Shown here one piece after another: positions 9,577-17,645 of a DNA stretch of 64,000 nucleotides. Origin of the DNA: Streptomyces griseus subsp. griseus (GTDB lineage Bacteria; Actinomycetota; Actinomycetes; Streptomycetales; Streptomycetaceae); contig NZ_JOJE01000032.1 of assembly GCF_000720255.1 (NCBI RefSeq), forward strand, positions 1-64,000, given 5' to 3'. Below the pieces are notes generated by a model. It made no database searches, was not told the DNA's origin, and worked only from the letters and a program-made list of their open reading frames with translations. Numbering within the stretch: position 1 is the stretch's first letter; every line of letters starts with the position of its first letter. A program made the position numbers and the translations under genes.

Positions 9577-10425
9577 CTACAGATAGTCCTCCAGTCGGCC
9601 CACCGTGAGGCCTTGTTCCCGCACCCGGCGCAGCACGCGTGTCGTGCGTTCCCGCAAGGTCGGGCCCAAGGACTCGTCGGGGTCCACGGCGATGATGTCG
9701 CCCGGGACAAGGCGGTGCGGGCCGTGCGGGTAGGTGAGGCCGGCGGGGCCCATGGAGGCGCGCCAGAGGACGACCGCCGTGATGCCGCAATCGGCGGCCG
9801 CCCGAACGGTGGCCGTGTCGTACGTGCCGTAGGGCGGGCGGAAGAGGCGGGGGCGCAGACCGAAGCGGGATCTGAGTTTGTCCTGCTGGCCGCAGATCTC
9901 GGCGCGCTGGCCGGCGTGCGGCAGGCCGCGCAGGGAGATGTGGTCGAGGGTGTGGTTCTGGATGGTCGCGCCGACGGACCGCAGGCGCGCGAAGTGGCCG
10001 TAGCCCGGGCCGACGACACTGTCCGTGAGGAACATGGTCACCGGAAGCCGCAGTTCCCGGACCATGTCCACGAACCGGGGGTCCCGTTCGGCCCCGTCGT
10101 CGTAGGTCAGGAAGACGACCCTGTCGCGGGTGGGGACGTGGTCCACGACGGGCGGGAGGCCGTACCCTCGGCCCGCGCTGCCGGTGAGAGGGCGCGTCGG
10201 CGGCTCAGGGGGCGGTGGGAGGGGCGCCGCGAGCCCCCAGCGGCGGTAGGGGCGCTCCCCGGCCGGGTCGTGCGGCCGTACGCGCTGGGCGGCCTTCTTG
10301 CCCAGTCGTTCGATGGGGTCGACGGACTGGGCGCAGCCGCTGAGCAGGACGGCGGCCGCCAGCATCCCGGCTCCCAGGCCTCGTAGCCGCCTTCCCGGCC
10401 GGACCGGACCCCGCGGCCGCCTCAC
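9577..10425 (-). CDS. Polysaccharide deacetylase lipoprotein (NodB domain), second of a tandem pair
   Basis: 282 residues from GTG 10425, overlapping the stop of the preceding paralogue (GTGA). A lipoprotein signal with lipobox LLSGC lies near residue 30. The NodB domain has motif 1 TYDDG, motif 2 HTLDH and motif 3 RPPYG, so the metal-binding Asp/His/His triad is intact. Family members remove N-acetyl groups from peptidoglycan or chitin-like polymers outside the cell. It shares its design and the ending RLEDYL with the upstream gene, so the pair arose by duplication. Confidence 0.87.
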   Translation of the reverse strand: MRRPRGPVRPGRRLRGLGAGMLAAAVLLSGCAQSVDPIERLGKKAAQRVRPHDPAGERPYRRWGLAAPLPPPPEPPTRPLTGSAGRGYGLPPVVDHVPTRDRVVFLTYDDGAERDPRFVDMVRELRLPVTMFLTDSVVGPGYGHFARLRSVGATIQNHTLDHISLRGLPHAGQRAEICGQQDKLRSRFGLRPRLFRPPYGTYDTATVRAAADCGITAVVLWRASMGPAGLTYPHGPHRLVPGDIIAVDPDESLGPTLRERTTRVLRRVREQGLTVGRLEDYL

Positions 10426-11363
10426 AGGTAGTCCTCGAGCCGGGCCACCGCGTATCCCTTCTCCGTGACCTTGTTCAGGAACCGGCGGATCATGTCGGGC
10501 ATCGTGCCCTTCCAGTGGCGTCGGCCGCGGAAGTGGCTGAGGACGATGTCGCCGGGGTGCAGGTCCCGGTCCCACTCGCGGTACTCCCAGCGGTCGACGA
10601 AGACCTCCTCGTCCCACAGCGGGGCGTACTTGATGCCGCAGGCCTTGGCGGCGCGCAGGGTGGCCTGGTCGTAGTCGCCGAAGGGCGGGCGGAAGAGGGC
10701 GGGGCGCTTGCCGTAGTGCCTCTCGATCACGTCCTGCATGCCGCAGATCTCGCGCTTCTGGCGGGCGTACGACATCCCCGGGAGGTAAGGGTGGTGCAGG
10801 GTGTGGTTGCTCAGGGTCACGCCGCGGGCCTGCATCCGCGCGAAGTAGCCGTAGTCCTTCCTGACCAGGTAGTCGCTGAGGAAGGCGGTGTACGGGACCT
10901 TCAGCTCGCTCATCATGCGCAGGAACGCGGGGTCCTTCTCGGCGCCGTCGTCGATGGTGAGGAAGACGACCCTGCGTCCGGTGGGGACGGTGGTGAAGAC
11001 GGGGGGCAGGCCCAGTTCCTCGTGGTCGTCGACCTCGAATCCCTCGCGGGTGGTGATCCTCGGCTTCTTCGCGGGCGGCGCCGGGGGCGTCAGCGGGACG
11101 CGCCGCAGTCCCCAGCGCCTGGCGGCGGCGACGCGTGCCCGGTGGGCGGCGCGCAGTTCGGTGGCGTAGGAGTCGAGGGCGCGGGCGGCGGGGGCCTCGA
11201 GGCGCTGCTGCCGCCCCGGAGCCGGGTGGGCCTCGCTGCCGTCGGCCGGATCGGCCTGACCGCAGCCCGCGAGGACGGAGGCGGCGGCGACCGCGGCGAC
11301 GACGCCGCGGCTCAGCACCCGCCCATGCGCCCGGTTTTTATCCTTTTGTACGACCACTCGCAT
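10422..11363 (-). CDS. Polysaccharide deacetylase lipoprotein (NodB domain), first of a tandem pair
   Basis: 313 residues from ATG 11363, with an AGGA site about 9 nt upstream; the frame runs much further upstream but only antisense to the methyltransferase gene. Lipobox VLAGC lies near residue 31, followed by a Pro/Ala/Arg-rich linker to about 110. NodB motifs are TIDDG, HTLHH and RPPFG. The C-terminus has the usual LHPGDIVLSH and ends VARLEDYL. It probably modifies a cell-wall polymer at the outer membrane face. It diverges from the methyltransferase gene at 11454. Confidence 0.87.
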   Translation of the reverse strand: MRVVVQKDKNRAHGRVLSRGVVAAVAAASVLAGCGQADPADGSEAHPAPGRQQRLEAPAARALDSYATELRAAHRARVAAARRWGLRRVPLTPPAPPAKKPRITTREGFEVDDHEELGLPPVFTTVPTGRRVVFLTIDDGAEKDPAFLRMMSELKVPYTAFLSDYLVRKDYGYFARMQARGVTLSNHTLHHPYLPGMSYARQKREICGMQDVIERHYGKRPALFRPPFGDYDQATLRAAKACGIKYAPLWDEEVFVDRWEYREWDRDLHPGDIVLSHFRGRRHWKGTMPDMIRRFLNKVTEKGYAVARLEDYL

Positions 11364-11453
11364 GGTGCCGGATCCTCGCAGCCGCCGCCTGGGAACCGGC
11401 CCCGACACCGCGGCCGGCGGCACGCCGTCCACCGACTGGCCCACAATGACCCG

Positions 11454-12626
11454 GTGAACGACCCTCTCCTCGCCTTCGCCTCCCTCCTGACACCCGAGGG
11501 CCGCGCCCTCCTCGACGAGGTGCGCGGCACCGACCCCGCCCAGGAACTCGCCGTCGCCACCCGGTTGCGCCGCGAGCACCCCGCCGAGCTGGTGTCGGCG
11601 GCGCTCGGCCAGGCGCGGCTGCGGCAGCGGGCGGCGGCGAAGTTCGGGGCCGAGGACGCGGAACGCATGTACTTCACGCCGAACGGGGTCGAGCAGTCGA
11701 CGCGGGCGAGCGTGGCGACGTACCGGGCGCGGTGCTTCCGGGCGTTGGGGCCGCGGTCCGTGGCCGACCTGTGCTGCGGGATCGGCGGGGACGCGATCGC
11801 GCTGGCCCGGGCCGGGATCCGGGTGCTCGCGGTGGACCGGGATCCGCTGACGGCGGCCGTGGCGCGCGCCAACGCGGAGGCGCTGGGGCTGGGTGAACTG
11901 ATCGAGGTGCGGGAGGCGGACGTCACCGAGGTGGACACGGACGGGTACGACGCTGTGTTCGTCGACCCGGCTCGACGCGGTGGACGTGGGCGGATCTTCG
12001 ACCCCGAGGCGTACTCGCCGCCGCTGTCCTGGGCGGTCGAGACGGCCCTGAAGGCCCCGCACGCCGCCCTGAAGGTCGCCCCCGGCATTCCGCACGAGGC
12101 GGTTCCCGAAGCGGCGGCGGCGGAGTGGATCTCGGACGGCGGGGACGTGAAAGAGGCGGTCCTCTGGTTCGGGACGGACCCGGGGACGGTACGGGCGACG
12201 CTGCTGCCGGGCCCCCGCACGCTGTGGGGGCGGGGGCTGCCCGACCCGGACGTCCGGCCCGTCGGGCGGTACCTGTACGAGCCCGACGGCGCCGTCATCC
12301 GCGCACATCTCGTCGCCGAGGTGGCCGAGGACCTGGACGGCGGGCTGATCGACCCCACGATCGCCTACATCACCGCGGACGCCCTGGTCCTGACTCCGTA
12401 CGCGACCGCCTACGAGATCACCGACCAGCTCCCTTTCAACGTCAAGAAGTTGAAGGCCCTGCTGCGGGAACGCGAGGTCGGCGTCCTCACCGTGAAGAAG
12501 CGGGGCTCGGCCGTCGAGCCGGAGGAGCTCCGACGCAAGGTGAAGCCGCAAGGGCCCAACTCGGCGACGGTGTTCCTGACCCGGGTGGCGGGGGCCCCGA
12601 CGATGCTGGTGGGACGACCGGCGTAG
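11454..12626 (+). CDS. Class I SAM-dependent methyltransferase with THUMP-like C-terminal domain
   Basis: 390 residues from GTG 11454. The N-terminal third is helical. The Rossmann core has motif I VADLCCGIGGDA (about 103-114), VLAVDRDPLTA, and DAVFVDPARRGGRGR in the motif IV position. The C-terminal part (about 290-385), with a basic stretch NVKKLKALLREREVG, is the THUMP-like domain, so the substrate is probably RNA. CACAAT at 11442-11447 just upstream may be a -10 box giving a leaderless message. The final codons are GRPA then TAG, and this 3' end is repeated downstream. Confidence 0.8.
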   Translation: MNDPLLAFASLLTPEGRALLDEVRGTDPAQELAVATRLRREHPAELVSAALGQARLRQRAAAKFGAEDAERMYFTPNGVEQSTRASVATYRARCFRALGPRSVADLCCGIGGDAIALARAGIRVLAVDRDPLTAAVARANAEALGLGELIEVREADVTEVDTDGYDAVFVDPARRGGRGRIFDPEAYSPPLSWAVETALKAPHAALKVAPGIPHEAVPEAAAAEWISDGGDVKEAVLWFGTDPGTVRATLLPGPRTLWGRGLPDPDVRPVGRYLYEPDGAVIRAHLVAEVAEDLDGGLIDPTIAYITADALVLTPYATAYEITDQLPFNVKKLKALLREREVGVLTVKKRGSAVEPEELRRKVKPQGPNSATVFLTRVAGAPTMLVGRPA

Positions 12627-12686
12627 TCAGCGGCCGGGGGCCGCCTGCGGGACGACCGGCGTAGTCAGCGGCCGGTGGCCGCCTGC
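12611..12686. repeat. 38-bp tandem repeat of the methyltransferase 3' end
   Basis: 12611-12648 and 12649-12686 are identical except at one position. Each copy contains GGGACGACCGGCGTAG, the end of the coding sequence with its stop, followed by a GC-rich inverted stretch. It is the first step of the larger array. Confidence 0.9.
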
Positions 12687-13225
12687 GGGACGGCCGGCCG
12701 GGTTGGCGGCGGGGGTGTCGTGGGACGACCGGCCTCATCGGCAGCGGGGCAAGGGCTGCCCGGGGGACGACCGGCTTAGTCGACGGCGGGCCACCGTAGA
12801 ACAGCGGCCCAGTCGACGGCAGGGCCACCCGTGGAACAACCGGCCTCGTCAATGGCCAAGGCACCCACGGGGCGGCCGGGCAGCGGAGCCAGTCGGCGAC
12901 CAAGGCTGCCCCCGACACACGGCCCGCCTGGCCGATGGCAGAGCCGCCTGGCAGGACAACCGGCCTCGTCGACGGCCAAGGCGCCCACCGGGCGGCCCGG
13001 CCCAATCGGCGACCAAGGCTGCCCGTCGGGCGGCCGGCCCGAGCGGCGGCCGAGGCTGCCCCGGCACGCGGCTGCCCGTCGGACCACCGGCCCAAGCGGC
13101 AGCGAGGTCGCGCCCGGCACACGGCCGGCCTAGCGACGGCCGGACTGGTCGGCGGCCGAGGTTGCCCCCGGCCTGACGACGGCAGGCCCAAGCAGCAGCG
13201 AGGTCGCGCCCGGCACACGGCCGGC
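12627..13225. repeat. Degenerate intergenic repeat array between convergent genes
   Basis: Nearly 600 nt between two converging genes consist of decaying copies of short GC-rich units. Blocks start with variants of GGGACGACCGGC (12649, 12687, 12721, 12766), then related CCGGC..GTCGACGGC units, then duplicated sequence from the sigma factor 3' end. Open frames on both strands here are Pro/Arg/Gly-rich and lack ribosome binding sites, so I call no gene. Confidence 0.7.
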
Positions 13226-13254
13226 CTAGTGACGGCCGGACTGGTCGGCGGCCG
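13091..13254. repeat. Direct repeat of the ECF42 gene 3' end (2 x 68 bp, 96-bp offset)
   Basis: 13091-13158 and 13187-13254 match at 66 of 68 positions. The second copy holds the true last codons and stop of the sigma factor gene (stop at 13226). The first copy is a non-functional duplicate including the stop region and flank. Confidence 0.9.
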
Positions 13255-14509
13255 TGGACGCCCGGCGGAGCAGTAGCTCGCGTTCGCGTTCGTTGCGGGT
13301 CAGTTCCGCCGCTCGTTCGAACTCCGCGCGGGCCTCCGCCGTACGGCCGAGCCGCTGGAGGAGGTCGCCGCGGACGCTGGGGAGCAGGTGGTAGTCGCGG
13401 AGGGCCGGTTCGGCGGTGAGGGTGTCGACGATCCGCAGGGCCGGGGCCGGGCCGTCGGCCATCGACACGGCGACCGCGCGGTTGAGCTCCACGACCGGGG
13501 AGGGGGCGCGGGCGGAGAGCAGGCCGTAGAGGGTCGCGATGGTCGCCCAGTCGGTCTCCTCGTAGGTGTACGCGTGCGCGTGGCAGGCGGCGATCGTGGC
13601 CTGAAGGGCGTACGGGCCCGGGGCGCCCGTGGCCGTGGCCTCGGCGCGGGCCAGGGCGGCGACGCCGCGGGCGATGAGCCTGCGGTTCCAGCGGCGGCGG
13701 TTCTGGTCGGCGAGGAGGACGGGCTCGCCGTCGGGGCCCGTGCGGGCGGCGGTGCGGGACGCCTGGAACTCCAGCAGCGCGGCCAGGGCGTGCACCTCCG
13801 GCTCCTTCGGCATCAGGGCCGCCAGCTGCCGGGCCAGCCGCAGCGCGTCCTCACACAGCGCCGGGCGCAGCCAGTCGTCGCCCGCGGTGGCCGCGTAGCC
13901 CTCGTTGAAGATCAGGTAGATGACGTCCAGGACCGAGTCGAGACGGGCCGCGCGGTCGGGGCCGTGAGGCACCTCGAAAGGGACGTTCTTGGCGGCGAGG
14001 GTCCGCTTCGCGCGCACGATGCGCTGGGCGACCGTCGGCTCCGGGACCAGGAAGGCACGGGCGATCTCGGGCGTGGTCAGACCGCCGAGCAGCCTGAGGG
14101 TGAGGGCGGTGCGGGCCTCGGCGGACAGCACGGGGTGGCAGGCGGTGAAGACGAGGCGCAGCAGGTCGTCGTCGATGGCGTCGGGGTCGGCCGGCTCCTC
14201 GGGGGCCACCGTGGTGTCCAGGTCGCGGCCGATCTCCGCCAGCTTGCGGGCGTAGTTCTCCCGGCGGCGCACCAGGTCCACGGCCCGGCGCCGCGCGATG
14301 GCCATGAGCCAGGCGCCCGGGTTGTGGGGGACGCCGTCGCGTGGCCACTGCTCCAGCGCGGCCACCAGCGCGTCCTGCGCGAGTTCCTCGGCGATCCCGA
14401 CGTCCCGCACGACGCGGGTGACGCCGGCGATGATGCGGGGCGACTCGATACGGAACACGGCCTCGACGGAGGCGCGGGCGTCGGTGTGGGAGGGCTGTGA
14501 GGTGGTCAC
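13226..14509 (-). CDS. ECF42-type RNA polymerase sigma factor with C-terminal helical repeat domain
   Basis: 427 residues. Region sigma2 spans about 10-80, with GVPHNPGAWLMAIARRRAVDLVRR; sigma4 spans about 120-175, with GLTTPEIARAFLVPEPTVAQRIVRAKR. A helical/TPR-like extension (about 190-425) replaces an anti-sigma factor. This layout, together with the adjacent DGPF gene, is diagnostic for group ECF42. The extension is thought to be needed for activity in this group. ATG 14509; 54 nt separate it from the upstream DGPF gene, so both are likely cotranscribed. Confidence 0.9.
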   Translation of the reverse strand: MTTSQPSHTDARASVEAVFRIESPRIIAGVTRVVRDVGIAEELAQDALVAALEQWPRDGVPHNPGAWLMAIARRRAVDLVRRRENYARKLAEIGRDLDTTVAPEEPADPDAIDDDLLRLVFTACHPVLSAEARTALTLRLLGGLTTPEIARAFLVPEPTVAQRIVRAKRTLAAKNVPFEVPHGPDRAARLDSVLDVIYLIFNEGYAATAGDDWLRPALCEDALRLARQLAALMPKEPEVHALAALLEFQASRTAARTGPDGEPVLLADQNRRRWNRRLIARGVAALARAEATATGAPGPYALQATIAACHAHAYTYEETDWATIATLYGLLSARAPSPVVELNRAVAVSMADGPAPALRIVDTLTAEPALRDYHLLPSVRGDLLQRLGRTAEARAEFERAAELTRNERERELLLRRASTAADQSGRH

Positions 14510-14563
14510 AGCCCCCCATTCGACACCGTTACGGCCGTACGGCCAAGGCGAGCCGTGCGGCGC

Positions 14564-14920
14564 TCAGCCCTCCATGATCTCCCGGACCTCGCAGGTGACC
14601 GTCCAGTGCTCCTCGTGCACCTTCAGGAAGCGCTTGGTCCACTCGATCGCCTCGGCCATGTCCTTCGCCTGCACGATCGCGTAGCCGCCGACGGCCTCCT
14701 TGGCCTCGGTGAAGGGCCCGTCGGTGACCGACAGCTGCCCCTTCTCCCAGTGCACCCGGGTCCCCTGCGCGGTCGGCGTCAGCCCGGCGGTGTCCAGCAG
14801 CACCCCGGCCTTCGTCATCTCCTCGATCAGCTCCCCCATCCGCTGCATCAGCGCGTCGCTGGGACCCTCGGCGGGGGCGTTCTTCTCGTCGGTCCGGACC
14901 ATCGACAGGTAGCGCGGCAT
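14564..14920 (-). CDS. YciI/DGPF-domain protein, ECF42 partner
   Basis: 118 residues forming a single dimeric alpha/beta YciI-like domain. The family signature is DGPFTEAKEAVGGYAIV (about 67-83). DGPF genes sit next to ECF42 sigma genes and are their usual targets. It is the first gene of the pair, starting at ATG 14920 with a GAGGAGT site just upstream. The biochemical activity of this family is not settled. Confidence 0.9.
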   Translation of the reverse strand: MPRYLSMVRTDEKNAPAEGPSDALMQRMGELIEEMTKAGVLLDTAGLTPTAQGTRVHWEKGQLSVTDGPFTEAKEAVGGYAIVQAKDMAEAIEWTKRFLKVHEEHWTVTCEVREIMEG

Positions 14921-14952
14921 GGTGACTCCTCGGTCGCTTCGGGACCGGTCCT

Positions 14953-14999
14953 TCCCGGCCTCTCACCAGTACGTCGACCGGGAGAGGCCGGGATCGACA
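14953..14999 (-). promoter_or_regulatory. Candidate ECF42-dependent promoter with inverted repeat
   Basis: On the minus strand, TGTCGA (14994-14999) is followed after 16 nt by TCGACG (14972-14977), similar to the TGTCGA -35 motif I recall for ECF42 promoters. A 12-bp inverted repeat, TCCCGGCCTCTC (14953-14964) with its complement at 14982-14993, overlaps the spacer. The site lies about 55 nt upstream of the DGPF start and would give autoregulation. Confidence 0.5.
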
Positions 15000-15045
15000 G
15001 GCCCCGCGGATTTCTTCCGAGATTTTTTCCCTGCCCGCTGACCTG

Positions 15046-16437
15046 CTACGACAGCACGCCGCCGAACCACGCCTTCGTGTAAGGCGCCCCGACCGTCCCC
15101 CCGCCGAAGGTGAACGCCGCGTCCGTCACGATGCCCGTCGGACGTCCCCGCAGCGACCAGACCACGCCGTCGCCGGAGTTCTCACGGGGCGCCGCCGCCG
15201 CGAGGTCCGCGTAGCCGTTGCGGTTGATGTCGAGGAGGCTGACCGCGCCGCCGAAGTTGTCGCTCGACTCCACGGTGCCGGGGACGCCCTTGGTGTTCTG
15301 GGTGAAGCCCTGGGCACCCTTGCCGGTCAGGCCGTTGCGGCTGCCGTACAGAACGTTGACCATGCCCGCCCCGTCGTCGTCGCCGATCGCCTCGCCGGGC
15401 ACGCCCACGGCCACGTCGGCGTAGCCGTCGCCGTTGATGTCGCCGACGGCCACGGCGTCGCCGAAGTAGTCCTCGGTCTCCTTGCCGCCGGGGACTCCTT
15501 CGGTGTTCTGGCTGTACGACTTCCAGGTGGACTTCGGCTTCAGACCGGAGGCGGAGCCGAGGGCGACGGTGATCGTGGAGTAGTTCGTGGCGCCCCGGAC
15601 GACGTCGGCGTAGCCGTCGTGGTTGATGTCGCCGAAGGCCACCCCGCCGTCGCCCTCGGGGGCCTCGTAGCGGGTGAAGGCGTCCCCGGAGGCGTTGGCC
15701 AGGTAGAAGCGGGAAGTGGAGTTGCCCTCGCCGACGTAGTCGGTCAGCGCGAGGTCGTCGCGGCCGTCGCCGTTGACGTCCCCGGCGGCGGACTCCAGTA
15801 CGTCGTCGTACAGGAGGTCGGTCGCGCCGAAGTCCTTCGTGCCGGCCGGCTTCCCGGCCCGGGAGATCGGCCCCCGCCACACGGTGGCCTTGGTGCCGAT
15901 CGGGTCGTCGACGTGGGAGCGGCCCCCGCGGAACAGGACCAGGTCCTGCTTGCCGTCGCCGTCGAAGTCACCGGCCTGGGTGGCCGCCGCGGGCACGGAC
16001 ACCCCGCCGGACAGACCTCTCTTGCCGCCCCAGACGACGACCGCGTCCCGGGTGGCGGATTCCTGCCCGATGATCAGGTCCGTGCGCCCGTCGCCGTCCA
16101 GGTCCCCCTTGGACAGCTGGATGCCGAAGTTCTCGCCGGCGGCGGGGCTGCCCGGGATACCGCTGGTGGCGCGGCTGATGACCGTGCGATGGTCCTTGGT
16201 CAGGCCGTGCGGGCCGCCGTACATGACGGTGACGTAGCCCGCGCCCTTCTTGCCGCCGACCGTGGCGATCGGGGCACCGACGGCGAGGTCCTTGTAGCCG
16301 TCGCCGTTGAAGTCGTCACGGACGGGGGCGGCGGTGGCCGCCCCGGCGGTGCCCGTCAGGGCGGGAATACCGCCGAGCGCCAGCACACCGGCGACGAGCG
16401 GTACGGACCAGATTCTGTACGAACGCTGAGTGGACAT
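15046..16437 (-). CDS. Secreted FG-GAP/VCBS repeat protein (integrin alpha-like beta-propeller)
   Basis: 463 residues with an Ala-rich signal peptide (about 1-34). The mature part is about seven repeats carrying calcium-binding loops of the type DxNGDGYxDLAVG, for example DFNGDGYKDLAVG (about 42-54), DLDGDGRTDLIIG, DVNGDGRDDLALT and DINGDGYADVAVG. This is an integrin-like seven-bladed propeller. Such proteins are exported; the role in Streptomyces is unclear (adhesion or surface binding). ATG 16437. Confidence 0.88.
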   Translation of the reverse strand: MSTQRSYRIWSVPLVAGVLALGGIPALTGTAGAATAAPVRDDFNGDGYKDLAVGAPIATVGGKKGAGYVTVMYGGPHGLTKDHRTVISRATSGIPGSPAAGENFGIQLSKGDLDGDGRTDLIIGQESATRDAVVVWGGKRGLSGGVSVPAAATQAGDFDGDGKQDLVLFRGGRSHVDDPIGTKATVWRGPISRAGKPAGTKDFGATDLLYDDVLESAAGDVNGDGRDDLALTDYVGEGNSTSRFYLANASGDAFTRYEAPEGDGGVAFGDINHDGYADVVRGATNYSTITVALGSASGLKPKSTWKSYSQNTEGVPGGKETEDYFGDAVAVGDINGDGYADVAVGVPGEAIGDDDGAGMVNVLYGSRNGLTGKGAQGFTQNTKGVPGTVESSDNFGGAVSLLDINRNGYADLAAAAPRENSGDGVVWSLRGRPTGIVTDAAFTFGGGTVGAPYTKAWFGGVLS

Positions 16438-16534
16438 CGGAAATCCCCCTGTTTACGGAAATGCAGTCACCGCGTCAGACCGCCCGGGGTGCCCGATAGT
16501 TGTAGCGCCCGGCGGGCTTTCAGCGCGCGGGTCC

Positions 16535-17548
16535 TCAGCGCAGCGACTCCCACAGCTCGCTCGCCGCCGGCTCCCGTGCCACCACCCGGTCGGGGTCCGA
16601 GGGGGCCGGCACCACCGGCATGGTCACCGTCGTCACGTCCGCCGCCGACAGGCCCTTCAGGCTCTCGCCGAGGCGGGTCAACTCGGCCAGGGAGTCCAGT
16701 CCGGTGTCGGTGGTCAGACTGCCGGTGATGGCGTCGGCGGCCTTGTAGAGCCGGGCTGGGTCGGTCAGCAGGTCGCTGGAGGCGATCTGCTCCAGAAGCG
16801 ACTTCACCAGCTTCTGCTGGAGGCCGATCCGGCCGAGGTCGCTGCCGTCGCCTATGCCGTGCCGGGTGCGGGCGAGACCGAGGGCCTGCTTGCCGTCGAG
16901 GTGGTGTGTGCCCGCCGCCAGGTGCAGGTGGCTGTCGTTGTCGTCGATGTCCTGGTCCGTGGTGACGGTGACCCCGCCGAGCGCGTCGACGAGCTCGGCG
17001 AAGCCGGAGAAGTCGATCTCCAGGTAGTGGTCCATGCGGACGCCGGTGATCGACTCGACCGTCTTGACCGCGCAGACCGGCCCGCCGACGGCGTACGCGC
17101 TGTTGAACATGGCGTGGTACGCCACCGTCGTCGAACCCCCGGACGGCAGCGGGCAGGACGGCCGGGTCACCAGCGTGTCGCGCGGGATGCTCACCACGGT
17201 CGCCGACGCCCGCCCCGCGTCGAGGTGCACGACCATCGCCGTGTCCGAGCGGGCCCCGCCGGTGCTGTCGCCCCCGCCGAGCTCCGCGTTCTCCGCGCCA
17301 CTGCGCGAGTCCGAGCCGAGGACCAGGATGTTCAACGGCTCGGTGGACAGCGGGGCGGAGGACGCCGAGGACGTCGGCGCGGGCCTGGCGGCCGCCCTGG
17401 CGGGGCGGTCGTCGCCGAGCGCGCTGTTGACGTCGACGCCCTTGATGTTGTTGTTCAGATGCCAGTACGCCCACCCCGCCGCGCCGACGCCCAGCACCAG
17501 GGCGCCGGCGAGGGCGAGGCCGACGGCCTTCAGCACGTGTCCCCTCAC
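16535..17548 (-). CDS. LytR-CpsA-Psr (LCP) family cell-wall glycopolymer transferase
   Basis: 337 residues. One N-terminal membrane helix (about 5-30) anchors an extracellular domain. LCP signatures are NILVLGSDSR (about 73-82), RSDTAMVVHLD with VVSIPRDTLV (about 100-125), ESITGVRMDHYLEIDFSGFAEL, and the Arg-containing LGLARTRHGIGDGSDLGR. These residues bind the polyprenyl pyrophosphate donor. LCP enzymes attach teichoic-acid-like or other glycopolymers to peptidoglycan. Confidence 0.92.
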   Translation of the reverse strand: MRGHVLKAVGLALAGALVLGVGAAGWAYWHLNNNIKGVDVNSALGDDRPARAAARPAPTSSASSAPLSTEPLNILVLGSDSRSGAENAELGGGDSTGGARSDTAMVVHLDAGRASATVVSIPRDTLVTRPSCPLPSGGSTTVAYHAMFNSAYAVGGPVCAVKTVESITGVRMDHYLEIDFSGFAELVDALGGVTVTTDQDIDDNDSHLHLAAGTHHLDGKQALGLARTRHGIGDGSDLGRIGLQQKLVKSLLEQIASSDLLTDPARLYKAADAITGSLTTDTGLDSLAELTRLGESLKGLSAADVTTVTMPVVPAPSDPDRVVAREPAASELWESLR

Positions 17549-17645
17549 GGAGAGGAACGTAAGTCCGAATTATGACGAGCGGTGTCGCGGAACCTGTTTT
17601 CTTCGGAAAATCTCAGATTCCCGGCCCCTCGGTGCTCCGGGTACG

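Noticed and set aside
10515..11453. A long N-terminal extension of the methyltransferase
   Set aside because: This part is antisense to the deacetylase gene; conserved methyltransferase sequence begins after GTG 11454.
11364..12551. A long N-terminal extension of the first deacetylase
   Set aside because: It is antisense to the methyltransferase; the lipoprotein signal and ribosome binding site fix the start at 11363.
12611..13254. A CRISPR array
   Set aside because: Units are degenerate, variable in length and spacing, contain gene ends, and no cas genes are near.
12487..13276. Open frames of 100-240 codons on both strands of the repeat array
   Set aside because: They arise from GC-rich repeats, have repetitive Pro/Arg/Gly composition, no ribosome binding sites and no recognisable domain.
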